This document shows positions 50,001 through 63,517 of a stretch of 64,000 nucleotides of DNA, piece by piece. The notes beneath the pieces are model-generated. The model saw only the letters and a list, made by a program, of their open reading frames with translations, was not told where the DNA came from and made no database searches. Origin of the DNA: Sisyra terminalis (Eukaryota; Arthropoda; Insecta; Neuroptera; Sisyridae); assembly GCA_958496175.1 (NCBI GenBank), contig OY292274.1, forward strand, positions 49,052,630-49,116,629. The letters are read 5' to 3'. Positions within the stretch are counted from its first letter, which is position 1. The number at the start of each line of letters is the position of its first letter. The position numbers and the translations under genes were made by a program.

Positions 50001-53000
50001 GGCGAAGCGCGAAGTACGAATTCAACGGCAGGTAATACACCGACAGAAACGAAACCAAATTTCGCGCAAAAAATGGCCAAAACTCAAATTTTGCCGGCCG
50101 ATCGAATTACTAATTTTATTCTGGCTTTGGCTGAAAGTCGACTGTCGGATATTTCTGTTACGACTTTTCTCAGTATTGTCGAACAGCATTGCAAACAAAA
50201 TAATTATTTAGTTCATTCTGATTTCGCTTTCGATCATCCGGTGGAAGAAATTGGACGAGTTCTTATCGCTGTTTTGATAAAACATCAAGGTTTAGGTCCT
50301 CATGTTATTAAAACTATTGATCGATATCTTAATGATTCAAGTACAAAACTATCTAAAACATTGATTGATTTAATTAAGCTGGTGCATACTACCAAATGGA
50401 ATTTAATAAAGAAACGTCAAGAACAAAATCGTAGTTATAAGGAAGTTTGTATTCCCGTTTTGGAAAAGTGTCGCTTTTTGCTCTATGAAATAAAACCAGC
50501 GGTGTCAATCACAGTTCACGCCTATTCAAAGTTAAATATCTTACATCGAGAATCAAAATTCAAAAAATTTACACGAAAAGTCATTCGGGATATTCGGAAT
50601 GGTCGTCAAATTTGTCATGAAACAAATAAACCAGAAGATATCGTTAATGCCACGATTCAGTCACAAAGCATGGATCGTTTAAAAACACAGGATGAGGGTG
50701 TGAAGAACAAAATTCCCTCATCTACGGACCTAAAAGCTAGTGCAACTGATTCAAAACATGAAACGGATGATATGAATAACGAAATCAAACAAGGGAATGT
50801 AATTGTAATGGAAACAGCGAAAATTGTTCCAACAATTGAAAATGGTGCTGACGGTGACAATATTCAAAGTGAAGAAAAAATCGAACATGACGAAAAAGAG
50901 GAGACGACAAAACGTAGTTGTAAGATTGATCGAAAGCTGGCTTTCAAGCAATTAGTGTTAGAAAATGAAACTTTAGTGAATGACGCTCTTGAAAAAATCA
51001 TGGAACACGAATGGCGAAAACTGCAATCCGATTGCTCCAATGTAATGAACCAAATAATTGATTTCGTTTTATGTGATTCGTTGAATGATGTCGAATCACT
51101 ACGTCGCGCCATGTATTGCCAAGTACAACGTGCAAAAATCCGAAAGCAAGGCTTAGACTTTATTTATGCTCTTCTCAACAAAGATTTTGTAATATCTTCG
51201 GTGAAATATGCATTGATGAATGGATATCTAGGCCTTGGTAATGTGAAAATTGCCGAAGAATCAATTCGACATTGTTTAGATGATATTCAAATGGTAACAC
51301 CTAATCAAAAAGTTGAAATTCTTTTGGCTCAGTCTCGCATTATTGAATGGTGTATCGATTTTTTGCGAAGCAATTTCACCAAAGAAGCGTACAATGTTAA
51401 AAATTTAAAATCGAAGAAATATCAGACGAAAATCAATCAAAATATTGGATCTTATACGTTTGTGCGTGAAATTCCGCGTACTCGATTTTTGATTGCTACA
51501 CTTGGAATTCTTGCATCGAACCGCTTCAACACTAATGAGCTGTGTATGGCAGTTCACGATGGCTTGTTGAGTTCGATTTTAACATTAACGAAACAAACTG
51601 GATGTATGATGATTGAACGTCGAAATATCACCGAACAGGACGAATTTTGCATTTTGTTTGAAAATACCACAGAACAGCAGAAACCGAAAGCGCCAATTAG
51701 TGGTCCAGAGTTGGCTGCAATGATGAAAATTGGTACGCGAGTTATTCGAGGTCAAGACTGGAAATGGGGAGATCAAGATGGACCACCGCCTAGCGAAGGT
51801 CATATTATCGGGGAACTTGCTGATGATGGTTGGGTTCGAGTTGAATGGTTAAATGGATCAACTAATAGCTATCGAATGGGTAAAGAAGGCAAATATGACT
51901 TGGCTTTGGCTTCACCACCATCACCTACGCCTACTGACTCTGACATCGATGATGCAACCGACAAAGGTGACCAATTACCTGGAAAAAATCACCCGGCGAC
52001 CTTACTCAAGAGTGCCTGTGTCAATTTATTGCGCAACATTTGTCTTTGTGTGGCTCAAATAAGGTCGTCACAAAATACTTCCACCAATTCAGCTCTAAAT
52101 TCCATCACGAGTCTCCTTCGACACATTATCAAGCAAAACTGTATTACATCGTCAACCGAAAACTTAGACTCATCAACATCACTCTTGCGAATTCACCAAG
52201 AAGAATGGTGCAATTTGGCATTAGTACGAAATATTGCTCTATCTGAAAATGTCTGTCGTAGTTTATCAACTTTACCATGGATCGAACTTTTGTTGCAAAT
52301 TATTGCAATGAACCCAACCAGCAATCCAAGCATTTCCTTATCCAAACAAGTTCAAGTTTTGCGATTGTTGAAGACAATTTTACCATCTTGGGATATTGCC
52401 TCCCCGAATATAATCCCATTGATAGATCAATTATTCGTCATTTTGGGAAGAATTGTAGTAAGTTGTAACTACGATAACCAAAATTTGACTGAACATAACA
52501 AGAAAATAATGTTAACACAATCGTATGGATCGACTTTAGTGCAAGAAATGATCGCTTTGCTACGATCATTGCACACTATTGTTGGATGGAATCAAGCGAT
52601 CAATTCATACGTAGTCCAAAAGTTAAGAATCGCTGCTGATTTATATAGTGAAACTGGTATTAATATGTTTATCACTGATTCCAATAATGTCGACGAAACA
52701 TTCTGTTCCGTGATTTCTACATTAAATATTATTGGTGGATTTGATCCAAAACCGCGAATTGGTGCAATCACGGATGTAGACAATACACTGGCAACAATAA
52801 CAAAAATCACACTAAAAGGCCGATTCGTTGTACAAATGCATGGAACAGGAGAAGAAAAACGTCTAACATTGAATAACTTAAAATTGATTCCCGATATCAA
52901 ATTCAACTTAGATCAAATGCCGATGTCTGAAAACATAATTTCAGTTTGGGGTACTTTACTATTAGGAAACAAAATGTACCCAAACAGTTTACTGGAAAGA

Positions 53001-56000
53001 AAAAACGCGACCCATTCGTCAGATCAGGTTAACATTGCCTACTTGCGCCAACAACAACATATTTTAAGCACTTTAAACGCTAGTTGTGAAATTTTCAATT
53101 ATCCTTGGAAATTAAGACGTGTTCTAAAACATCCAAGTAACTCCACGAATGATTTACTCACATCGTATGACGGAGGTGTCTTAAATTTAACAGGAATTGT
53201 TGATGAGGAAAATGCTTTAAATGGAACTTCTGGATCACAAAGTCTTTTACTTTTGCAAAAAATTCTTGCAAAAGCTATTCAGCCAAGTCCATTAAAATCA
53301 ATTTTTTCTCTAAAAGAAATTATTGAAGCTGCCACAAATGTAATACAATATTTAGCGACGGAATCACAAAAAGATGGGGTAAGTTTCTTTATGATTCTTT
53401 AGTTTTAACATTTTTTAGAGATTAAACTAAGGCCTATTTCATACTAAAGCGTCTAGCTATAAATGAAACTAGACGGATAATGCATGACTAAATGTTTGTG
53501 ATATAAAATGGTCCCTATTGATTTTGATAGTTATAGTTATCGTTTTCTATGTTACTAGCGTTCGATCTTAACTAGTTTTTCCTACTGACATCAATACCGT
53601 ATTTTGATTTACCGTATTGTAGTACAATAGAAACAAAAACTTCCCTTTTCGACATGTTTTTGAAGTTATACTTCTTTCCCAGCGTTTTGAAAAAAATTCA
53701 ATGAGAGTGAATTGTTAAAAAAATTACGCTTTAAAGTAACAGTATGAAGTAGCTCCTAAACGGTTAGGGAGAAAGAACAGTTCAAACGGGCGAAATCTAG
53801 CCGATTTGTGGGAGCGATATGCATAGTAGTAAGACGGCTAAAACACTGTCGCATCGATCAAGTGAACCCAGCACTCGCATATGTTGGTTTATGTTTTTCA
53901 TTTATCGCAGGACTCGAGGGAAGAAGACTCGATCAACCCGAATTATCCCGAATCAGATACGAAATTATAGCTAGCGAAGTTAGAAAGTCAGAACGGTTAA
54001 AATTGGTTAGAACCTTTAGAATATGGAGAAGTACATATCGTTGAGCTAAACATTTTCGAATTTTACAGTCTAAACAATATCTATATTAATACACAACTTA
54101 GTAGTAATTTTCCGTAAAATATTCACCGCCCAATACTGACGCAACTGACAAAAAATGGCAATTGATTGAATAAAATCAAAATAACTGTTGGACCTACCTA
54201 CTATCAAACATCATAGTTTAAGTACAATGCCCACGGCGCCTACTCTACAAAATGTTATTTTTACTCAGCTGTACCCTTAGACTAAGGTTCATTAATATTT
54301 ATTGTTTTTTTTTTGTTTCTAGTATGATGTTTTAACCCCGGCATCTTCAAGACAAATTGTTAATAATAATTCCGGTGGAAAAAAATCGGTACAAAGTTTA
54401 ACAAAACAAGAGCCTGAGGTTTGCGAAAGTGATTTACCGACACCGGTTAGTGAGTATTCTGTACCTGAAAATAGTGGTGATAACGGTGAGAGTAGTTTAG
54501 CGAAAATGAAAGCCAAAGGAGAGGCTAGCAATGTGTCGTTGACGCCAGAAGTGCCCTTAATAACACAGTTAACTGAAATGGGATTTACGAAGAAGAATGT
54601 AGAAAATGCTATCAAAGCTTTGGGGGCGTTAAGAGAATCGATTAACGCTGATACAGTGATCGCGTGGCTCTTGGAAAATCAGGAACAAGCCTTTTCCGAT
54701 TCTGATACGGTTAGTTCTTTTGATTCAATGTCTGATAGTTCCGTGTCAGAGTCAGAAGATCTGGTTTATTCTGGAACTCCGGCCGATGTTCCATTGCAAA
54801 GTGGATCAAGTCCATTTTTACAACCTAGCGACTTTTTGACTAATGGTGAATATGCTATGTATGTACGACATAATATTGCGGAAGGAATGCTAGTACGTTG
54901 TTGTCGAGCTTACGATGGTCTCGTCCAAGGAGATATTGGGCGTGTAGTTAAAATTGACCAGGAAGGCTTACACGACTTGAACTTACAAGTCGATTGGCAA
55001 CATAAGGGAAGCACTTATTGGGTTCGATTTATCCATGTTGAACTTTTAGGCTTTCCCCTTAATGTTCCGACAACACCTGCAATTAAAGTCGGGGATAAAG
55101 TCAAAGTGAAAGCTAGTATTTCGGCTCCCAAATATAAATGGGGATATGTTAATCATAATAGTGTCGGTACTGTAACAGGAATCGCTCCTAACGGTCGTGA
55201 CGTTACTGTAGATTTTCCTAAACATCAAGGTTGGACCGGACTCCTGTCCGAAATGGAACTTGTTCCATCAAACCACGATGGATATGCTTGTTCCAGTTGC
55301 AACTCATCGCCAATTGTCGGTTCTCGATTTTCTTGTCGTATTTGCAAAAACTATCACTTGTGCGAACATTGTTTCTATATCAAAAAGAATCATAAACACT
55401 CATTTTATCGAATCTGTGAACCAGGTATGATATTTTTAATTTATTCCAGAGATTTTTTTTATAATGTTTTCATTGAAAACAGATGCACCTCCATTGTATG
55501 CTGGAAGACCTGGACGCTTCAATAAGCAGGAAATCCCTGGACCAGACGATTCCCAAAAAATTGAGGAATGGAAGTTATGTGTAAAAAGTTTGCGGGCATC
55601 TTCCAGAGAATCGTGGGTGCACTGTTTAGTAGATGGTTCGACCGGCTCTTGGCTTAGTGGTGGATTTCAAGGCAAAGTAAGTTAATAAATGAATCAAAGA
55701 AAAAATATGATATGTTTGAATTTAGCTTTAATTTGATATTCCTAACTTTTATCTAAACCTAGATTTACTCCCAATTTAAAAAAATGGTAATAATCATAAT
55801 TATATTGATTTTTTTATGCTTTTTAGCATTGGCTTCGTTTAGAAATGCAACCAAATATTGTGATTGATTCACTATTTATGTCTGTTGATCCGGCAGATAG
55901 TAGTTATATGCCATCATTAGTCGTAGTAAAAGGTGGTGAAACTCCTGCGATGATGACTGAGTTGAACGTGGTTGTGATCCGAAGCACTGATATGATAGTT

Positions 56001-59000
56001 ACACTACTTAAAGATGTGAAAGAAGTAAGAATTAATTTAACTCAAATTTCTGAATTTAATTAATTTTATTGTTGTAGTATTATCCTTGGATTGAAATTGA
56101 AATTAAACAGTGTCGTAATGGGGGAATCGATTGTAAAATTCATGGGCTAAGTATCGTTGGAAAACGCAAACATACTGTAAACAATTTCAAGAATTCAGCA
56201 TCATTTTTGACTTTCGATTGGGATCAGTCATGCGAACAAACGGCTGCTTTACCATACACAGTTCGAGATTCTTCCGATGTTGGAAGTGAAGGGACTAGTG
56301 CAATTTTCGATAGTACAAATGGCTGTAGAGTATACGTTTGGGGTTTAAACGATAAAGATCAGTTAGGAGGAATGAAAGGGTCGAAAGTTAAATTACCAAT
56401 GCTATCGGACATTTTGAGTCAGCTACAACCAATTCACATAGCTGGAGGATCAAAGTCTCTATTTGTAGTTTCAAGGGAAGGGAAGGTAAGTTAGGAGCAT
56501 AAAAACTAGAGATAAGGAGCTTAAACTCATGGTTGTGTATTATAAACATGCGGAATTTAGGCAGCCGGTCTTTTTGTAGAAGTTTCCGATGAAACTCATT
56601 TCGTTCTACGTTGTTTTACCAAAAAGACTAGGTATTTCTTGATTTATTTTTATATCTACTGGAAGTAGCGATCAATGACAAAAATAGTTTTTCGTACTAA
56701 TAGAAAACATCGACCATTCTTATCTCCAATTCGACTGATAACTAAACAGAAAAAAGCGCTGGTTTAGACAACAGTGTTATCGCGATAGATACCTTTCGAA
56801 ATATACTGAATTTACTGTGCAGCACTGAATGACGCTTTAAATCGACGCTATATTGTATTGCGAGCACTTTATCTCTTTGTCGACAGTTATCGTAATATTG
56901 TGATGACATAATGGTTCCATAGTAAACTACTGAATAACTTTATATCAAACAGTTGGCCAATACTGTTAGTACGTTTCGAAAGATACTCTACAATTCACCC
57001 CAGAAGACATCCATAAAGGAAAAACCGAATATACCGAGTTGACGGCATACCTTATCGTATAATGCAATATTGATCTTTACATAATTATTTTAGTTACAAT
57101 GCAAGTAGAACCTATACCTGAATTTTAGCTCCGTATTCATTTCTTAAAGATTTAAAATTTTCAATATTAAGAGATCTTTTTTCTATAGTTGTACGCTTGT
57201 GGAGAAGGAACAAATGGTCGATTAGGTTTAGGACACAATAACAACGTTTCTCTTCCCCGTCCGATTCCATTCTTAAGTCAATATGTTATTAAAAAAGTTG
57301 CGGTTCATTCTGGAGGCAAACACGCAATGGCTTTAACAATGGACGGCAAAGTGTTTTCATGGGGCGATGGTGAAGACGGAAAATTGGGCCATGGAAATCG
57401 GCTAGCTTTGGACAAGCCACGTTTAATTGAGGCACTAAGATCACGTCGTATTCGTGATATTGCGTGCGGTAGTTCTCATTCAGCTGCAATAAGCAGTTCA
57501 GGAGAGCTATTCACGTGGGGTCTTGGTGAATATGGACGTCTCGGTCATGGTGACAATGTAACACAGCTAAAACCAAAATTAGTTAAAGCTCTATTAGGTC
57601 ATCGAATAATTCAAGTGGCTTGTGGAAGTCGAGATGCGCAAACATTAGCATTATCCGATGAAGGATTGGTCTTTTCATGGGGTGACGGTGATTTTGGAAA
57701 ACTGGGTCGTGGAGGCTCAGAAGGGTGCAATGTTCCACATAATATTGAACGGCTTAACAGTCATGGCGTCATTCAGATTGAATGCGGTGCACAATTTTCG
57801 TTGGCTTTAACAAAAGCAGGAGAAATTTGGACGTGGGGGAAAGGAGATTATTTCCGTCTTGGGCACGGTTCTGATCAGCATGTGCGACGACCAACAATCG
57901 TGGAAGGTTTAAAGGGAAAGCATATTACCCACGTCGCGGTTGGAGCATTGCATTGTCTTGCTGTGACCGATCAAGGAACAGTTTATGCGTGGGGTGATAA
58001 CGACCACGGACAACAGGGAAATGGGTCAACTTTAGTCAACCGAAAACCTTCACTCGTTCATGGTTTAGATGACGATAAAATCAATCGAGTTGCTTGTGGA
58101 AGTTCCCATTCAATCGCATGGGCCTCACCAGATTCGCAAGCAACAATGAAATCTGAGCCTGTCATTTTTGAACAATCGAAAGATCCACTCGGAGCTCATT
58201 TATTAGGACTTTATGACGCGGAAAAAGAACAAGAAGATGTAATTGTTTCAAAAACGGCCAACCAACGTCCATCGCTCACCAACATGGTGATGTCGTTAGA
58301 ATCTCCAGCCATTAAACAACAAGCTCTCACACATTTACTAAACGCTGCACATATTTTACAACTTCGAATATGCATAGTTAAAGCATTATCAAATGAATCG
58401 GAACAGACCATTGGATTGCCTCCATCTACACTGACGTCAATCAACAAAGAAAGTCTAATCGATTCGCCTTTAGATGGAATTCCTAGTTTGGCCAATTCAA
58501 CAAAAAATACATTGGAGCGTAATAATGTTGGATTAGTGGCAGGAGATTTTGAAATCGCACAAGGTGGAGGCGAAGCCCCCATTTCTTTAAATGAAATGGT
58601 TGGAATAACTGTAAGTCAAATAACATATATTCTAAAATAAGACAATAAACAAGGGTAAATCAAATAGAAATTATATATTTTCGAAAAGTTCGATTGTCTC
58701 TTTTGTATTGGTATCTAATTTTGCTTTAAATAATGAACAAACTGAGTATCTTGATTCTTATACGTTTTAACTTTTTATATTTGTGTACAAATTTGGAGTC
58801 AAGTACATACTAGTGCTCTAGTAATTAGAGTTTGCAATTTATCCGTTCAATATAGCCCAATTTACTCTTGATTCGGCATTAAAAACATGCATTTTCATTT
58901 AAAAAAATTAGTAAACTTTTAAAAACCCTCGAATATTTTTTTCAAGGTCGGCAAGTTTGTGATTTTGATTCCGTTTATTGGATTTTCTCCATTCTTTTCC

Positions 59001-62000
59001 AGCATTATATTTCAAAGCCTTCCAAACCCTTACTTTCTTGTTTCTCTAGGACCTATATTTAGAATTTATTCAGTGCACAAGTTGAATTTAGAAACCACTT
59101 CTAGAATTTCAGTTTTTATACTATAATGGACTATATAATCAGTATTATTTTATCTAAAACATTTTCTGAAGATTTATAGGATATAATTTCTTTCAAAACT
59201 TGCCAAGATGTATCATTAAAACAGTAAAGAATCGAATTTTTCAACGATATTTTTTCATCGCTTAAAGATACTCCATGGCTAAAACTATGACCTTTACTAT
59301 AGAAACTTGAATTTCCACATTGAATTATTTTAGAGTTCACATTCAACACCTGAAAGTGAAGAATCGCCACTGGCAATATTTCCTTCGTTAACGGCAAGTA
59401 GTTGCTCTACTAGTCTATCGTCACGACAGTCGAAAATGTCGACTAGTGCTATGTCCGTTATTGCAGCTACTATGACGTCACATGCAGAGGTAAGTTTTTC
59501 ACTTTTCCTTTCCTACATTTTTTTTTTTTTTGATTCATTTTTTTTAGGTGATCGGTGAGGGCAGTTATCCCCTTTTAGATGACTTTACATCTCTTTTAAC
59601 AGTTAATGATGCTCGAGTCTTGATCGATTTATTAAAATTAGCAGTTGCTAATCGAATAGAATGCGATTATGCCAAAGATATTTTATCTTCAGTTCTTACA
59701 AGTAAAGAATGAGAATTCAAGCTTGAAAGAAAAAATAATGAAGTGCTTATTTATTTCTTGTAGATCTTGGAAATAGTAATGTAGCAATTGGAAATATGTT
59801 ATTGGAATTATGTGTTACTGAATTAGAAGATGTAGCCAATAATCAATATTCGTTTAATATGAGTCCACAACCTGTGGTGCAAGAAACAAGTCATCCATAT
59901 ATTGATGATGTAACTTTAACTGGTAAATAAAAAAAAATGTGGTATTAGAAAGACAATAACGTTTTAACTATGTGTAGGACACGTTGAAATTCCTGGAGCT
60001 GAATTTTTAAGGGTTGAATTTGATCGTCATTGTTCAACAGAGAAAAAACATGATCCCTTGATGATAATGGATTCAGCTGGACGTGTGGTATGTGTTAAAT
60101 CAGGACGCGATTGGAATGACTGGTCAGCACCACTTCGTATTTCTGGTGATGAATTGCGCTGGAAATTCACAAGTGATGGATCGGTCAATGGTTGGGGTTG
60201 GCGTTTCACTGTTTATGCTGAAATGTCCTCATCTGATCCAACTTTGCGAGGGTCCGATCGCGCTATACTTAGTCGACCTTCGATTGAAATGGTCATTGCT
60301 ATATTAGACAAAAGATTACCGACGATTGAAAATAAGTGTTTGTTGTCACGGTTAGCAGCAGCATTGGCTTCCTGTTCACAACTCAACTCCTTAAGTAAGC
60401 TTTGAACGTAAAAGTTGGAATTTAATTTTGTAATTTGTTGTTCCATTATTAGCACCCTCACAACGAATGTGGTCATTAAAAATGCTTCATCGACTCTTAC
60501 TGCCATCACGTAATAGTAACAATTCCGGAAATTCAATTTTGGATATGTTGAAAACTAAATCTCCAGCAGATAGTGCATTAGCGACACTTTTAGACGAGCT
60601 ACCTGCAGCTCTTTTACGACAGTATGAGTATGAAGATCCATGTGTTCGAGGTGGTCAACATCTTATGCACTCCGAATTCTTTAAAGTACGTTCACTGCTA
60701 ACATTTCTCAAAAAATTCGTATACAAATTTCTTGTTGTTTAGGAATTGGTCTCTTTAGCTTGCGATCTTGAACTTGACCAAATCATAAACTTAACAGATA
60801 GTTACAAATGGGCCTGGTTTCGACGTTATTGTTCGGCAGCACGAGTCGCTGACGCGCTCGTTCATCGAACTCCTCTTCCAAAACCATTTTGTCTTGAAGT
60901 TCGCAAAAAATTGGTTGATATTCCGCCTCATTATGAAAATTTAGAGGTTTGGGATCATGAAGACCATACCATATTCAAAAAAGAACATGATGAGCAGTTG
61001 TTGACTTGGCTGAATCGGTAAAAAATTGATTTGTTTATTTCTTAATTACTTAAAAGTAAAACTTTACTCTCAAAATTTGTATGTTTCATCAATATTAGTT
61101 CAATCTGATCCAATTAACATTATATGCATTTGTTAAAATTATTTACTTTTTACGTGAAAGAGTAACAAACATACGGCCTTACTTGAAGATTTAATTTATC
61201 ATGTTTTTTTGATAGACGACCAGAAGATTGGACCTTATCTTGGGGAGGATCAGGTACTATTTACGGTTGGGGTCACAATCATCGTGGACAACTAGGTGGT
61301 GTTGAAGGAGCGAAAGTTATGTTACCCACTCCATGTGAAGCACTAACTAGTTTACGGCCTATTCAATTAATCGGAGGCGAACAAACTCTAATGGCTGTGA
61401 CAGCCGATGGTAAAGTATACGCAACCGGCTACGGCGAACAATGTCGCCTTGGAATTGGCACAACGGATTCAGTCTCAGTACCAACTCTTCTGGAATCAAT
61501 TCAACACGTTTTCATCAAGAAAGTTGCAGTTAATTCAGGTGGCAAACATTGTTTGGCTTTGTCAGCCGATGGAGATGTTTATTCGTGGGGAGAAGGAATT
61601 GACGGAAAACTTGGACATGGAAATTTAATGTAATTTCTGAAAAGTTTTTAATGTTTCTTTTATTAGTTTTTGATGTTTTTAGTGGGTATGTTAAGCCAAA
61701 ACTGATTGAAAAGTTGCAAGGTCAAGAAATCGTTGATATTGCATGCGGAGGTGCTCATTCAGCCGCTATTACTGTATCGGGTCAATTATATACATGGGGC
61801 AAAGGCCGTTATGGTCGTCTTGGGCATGGAGATAGTGAAGACCAACTGGAGCCAAAATTAGTTGAAGCACTTCTTGGATATCGAGTTATTGACGTAGCCT
61901 GTGGGTCAGGTGACGCACAAACACTTTGTATCACTGATGATGATAACGTGTGGTCATGGGGTGACGGCGATTACGGCAAATTAGGTCGAGGAGGTTCAGA

Positions 62001-63201
62001 TGGATGTAAATTTCCATTAAAAATCGAAAGTTTAGCCGGATTAGGAGTTATTAAAGTTGAGTGTGGATCACAGTTTTCGGTCGCTTTGACGAGATCAGGA
62101 AGTGTTTATACTTGGTAAGTAAAGTTTATTGTTCTTTTAGAAAAAATTTATGATTTACATTTTCCTAGGGGGAAGGGAGATTATCATCGTTTAGGTCATG
62201 GATCTGACGAGCACGTGCGACGTCCTCGCAAAGTTGCAGCTCTTCAAGGTCGTAGAATTATAGCGATAGCTACAGGATCATTGCACTGTGTAGCTTGTTG
62301 CGACCAAGGGGATGTTTTCACTTGGGGTGATAACGATGAAGGACAATTAGGTGATGGTACCTCTAATGCAATCCATCGTCCAAGACCAGTTTTAGCTTTG
62401 AAGGTATAAAAATGACATTTTCCTAGAAGAAATGAAAAATATTTTTTGATAAAAATTCTTAGGGTAAAAAAATAACACGAGTTGCTTGTGGTTCGGCTCA
62501 TACTCTGGCCTGGTCCACTAGCTCTCCAACAGCTGCGACTCGGCTTCCAAATAATGCACCCCTTGAATATGACCTAGTTCGTGATATTTCTTTGCCTGTA
62601 CTTCACAATCGTTTGGTATTGTTACATCACTTTGCGGAATTGCTGTGCCCATGTCTACCACTGTTCCCAATTACGGGAGATGGGTCTCTGAGTTCGTTAC
62701 GTGGTATTTTGGTATATTCAGTGAAAGAAGCGACATTCCGTAAAGTTGTTCAAGCAACTATGGTTCGAGACAAACAGCATGGGCCAGTTCTCGAATTAAA
62801 TCGAATTCAAGTAAAACGATCCCGATCACGTGGAGGTTTAGCTGGCATTGACGGTATGAAATCTGTTTTTGGTCAAATGGTAAGCAAATTGCCACTTTTG
62901 AGTCAAGAAGTATTGTCATTGCCACATCGAGTTTGGAAAGTTAAGTTTGTGGGTAAGTACTTAAGTTTACTGATGTGAAGAAGAAATTCTAATTTATTTT
63001 TTGTAGGGGAAAGTGTCGATGATTGTGGTGGAGGTTACAGTGAAAGTATTGCTGAAATGTGCGATGAATTACAAAATGGAAGTGTACCCTTGTTAATGCC
63101 AACACCCAATGGTCGAGATGAAGCAGGAACCAATCGAGATTGCTTTCTTTTGAATCCTCGAGCTACTTCGGTTTTACACCTGAATATGTTTAGATTTCTT
63201 G
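44043..63201 (+). CDS. HERC2: HERC2 giant HECT-type E3 ubiquitin ligase (27 exons; 3' end outside window)
   Basis: Exons are 44043-44267, 44323-44842, 44898-45054, 45108-45603, 45976-46189, 46249-46683, 46756-46965, 47025-47488, 47723-47951, 48008-48541, 49306-53378, 54323-55424, 55483-55676, 55827-56024, 56078-56485, 57189-58610, 59334-59489, 59548-59701, 59764-59922, 59978-60394, 60453-60685, 60743-61017, 61216-61629, 61683-62114, 62169-62403, 62463-62952 and 63007-63201. Phases close throughout, giving about 4,680 residues; human HERC2 has about 4,834. The start MSETEPLL is followed by [10 protein letters not shown], as in HERC2 orthologs. Three RCC1-like domains, cytochrome b5-like, MIB/HERC2, CPH, ZZ, DOC and the first part of HECT occur in the ortholog order. 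HERC2 ubiquitinates proteins in DNA-damage signalling, centrosome and trafficking pathways. The rest of HECT with the catalytic Cys lies beyond 64000. No stops or frameshifts were seen. Confidence 0.96.
44323..44400 (+). other. HERC2: HERC2 N-terminal cysteine-rich segment
   Basis: Exon 2 opens with [10 protein letters not shown] and CNCGPC, nine cysteines in 24 codons. A small metal-binding role is plausible but not shown. Confidence 0.6.
45994..47320 (+). other. HERC2: HERC2 RCC1-like domain 1 (RLD1)
   Basis: RCC1 repeat units across exons 5-8. Each has the YSWG.GD.GRLGHG pattern: [46 protein letters not shown] and [15 protein letters not shown], then a weaker unit ([11 protein letters not shown]). 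The first blade is degenerate ([12 protein letters not shown]). This is a seven-blade propeller in the family, a protein-binding surface. Confidence 0.9.
48542..49305. other. HERC2 intron 10
   Basis: A 764-bp AT-rich intron. No repeat, exon or RNA gene was recognised. Confidence 0.6.
49533..49766 (+). other. HERC2: HERC2 cytochrome b5-like domain, first haem His missing
   Basis: RRADIENHN, then [15 protein letters not shown] and [10 protein letters not shown] follow the b5 fold pattern. The HPGG loop that carries the first haem-ligand His is replaced by CENACTMEI, while a His (IPHSLNA) stays at the second site. Haem binding is therefore unlikely. Loss of the HPGG loop is also my recollection for vertebrate HERC2, so it is probably ancestral. 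Confidence 0.75.
51718..51917 (+). other. HERC2: HERC2 MIB/HERC2 domain
   Basis: [36 protein letters not shown] and YDLALA are the diagnostic strings of the MIB/HERC2 fold shared with Mind bomb. It lies late in the single 4.07-kb exon. Confidence 0.92.
53379..54322. other. HERC2 intron 11
   Basis: A 944-bp intron. The stretch 53760-54050 is richer in GC and structured codons than its surroundings (a 78-residue frame at 53808-54044) and may be a decayed repeat. No family was recognised. Confidence 0.4.
54553..54690 (+). other. HERC2: HERC2 UBA-like helical segment
   Basis: [19 protein letters not shown], ending in [11 protein letters not shown], has the MGF loop and third-helix 'WLLEN' pattern of UBA-type ubiquitin-binding domains. 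An acidic Ser-rich linker follows. Confidence 0.7.
54880..55270 (+). other. HERC2: HERC2 CPH domain and following SH3-like repeat
   Basis: [23 protein letters not shown] and [14 protein letters not shown] match the CPH domain, which in HERC2, CUL7 and PARC relatives contacts p53. It is followed by [19 protein letters not shown] and [11 protein letters not shown], a beta-barrel-like stretch also present in vertebrate HERC2. Confidence 0.85.
55281..55415 (+). other. HERC2: HERC2 ZZ zinc finger
   Basis: Three Cys-x2-Cys pairs (CSSC, CRIC, CEHC) are followed by paired His (NHKH), the ligand set of a ZZ finger. In human HERC2 this domain binds SUMO and histone H3-like N-termini (family knowledge). 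Confidence 0.9.
55590..56165 (+). other. HERC2: HERC2 DOC (APC10-like) domain
   Basis: [46 protein letters not shown] and [10 protein letters not shown] run across exons 13-15. This is the galactose-binding-like DOC fold found before RLD2 in HERC2. Confidence 0.9.
56323..58128 (+). other. HERC2: HERC2 RCC1-like domain 2 (RLD2)
   Basis: Seven RCC1 units starting with [14 protein letters not shown] in exon 15 and then exon 16: [74 protein letters not shown] and [15 protein letters not shown]. The spacing of about 50 residues is regular and complete for a seven-blade propeller. Confidence 0.95.
56486..57188. other. HERC2 intron 15
   Basis: A 703-bp intron inside RLD2. No feature was recognised beyond splice sites. 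Confidence 0.5.
58611..59333. other. HERC2 intron 16
   Basis: A 723-bp AT-rich intron with no recognised feature. The minus-strand open frame at 59131-59397 overlaps the exon 17 start and is not a gene. Confidence 0.5.
61253..62522 (+). other. HERC2: HERC2 RCC1-like domain 3 (RLD3)
   Basis: Seven RCC1 units over exons 23-26: [90 protein letters not shown] (split by intron 24) and [15 protein letters not shown]. It is the best conserved propeller. In the family it closes the molecule before the HECT domain. Confidence 0.95.
62745..63201 (+). other. HERC2: HERC2 HECT domain, N-terminal part
   Basis: [19 protein letters not shown], then [19 protein letters not shown] and [14 protein letters not shown] begin the HECT N-lobe as in orthologs. 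The domain breaks off at the exon 27 donor (63201). The C-lobe with the thioester Cys lies outside the window. Confidence 0.92.
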
Positions 63202-63517
63202 GTAATTAATTATGATTATTTTTTACTCTAGATATATTTTTAATTGAGTATCCATGCAAAAAATTATTTAACGTTTTTTTTTTCACAGTTCATGAAAATA
63301 ATTTAGTATTAACCATTATAGGTCGTTACTATCTCCTTAGACCTATATCAAAAACTAAGTTGAAGATTATAAAATAGCTTAGAGGTGGTCAAATTTTTTT
63401 CAGCAAGAACCAAAACCATCTTTCTTAAAATTAGTGAATTTACCTTAAGGTCTTGATAGAAAACAAGGCACAGGTTACTCTTAAGCCGGTATAATCAAAC
63501 AATGTCAAATTCCCTAT

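Noticed and set aside
53808..54044. 78-residue open frame in HERC2 intron 11
   Set aside because: Lies wholly inside an intron, has no recognised domain and no matching splice sites in the HERC2 phase. More likely a decayed repeat.
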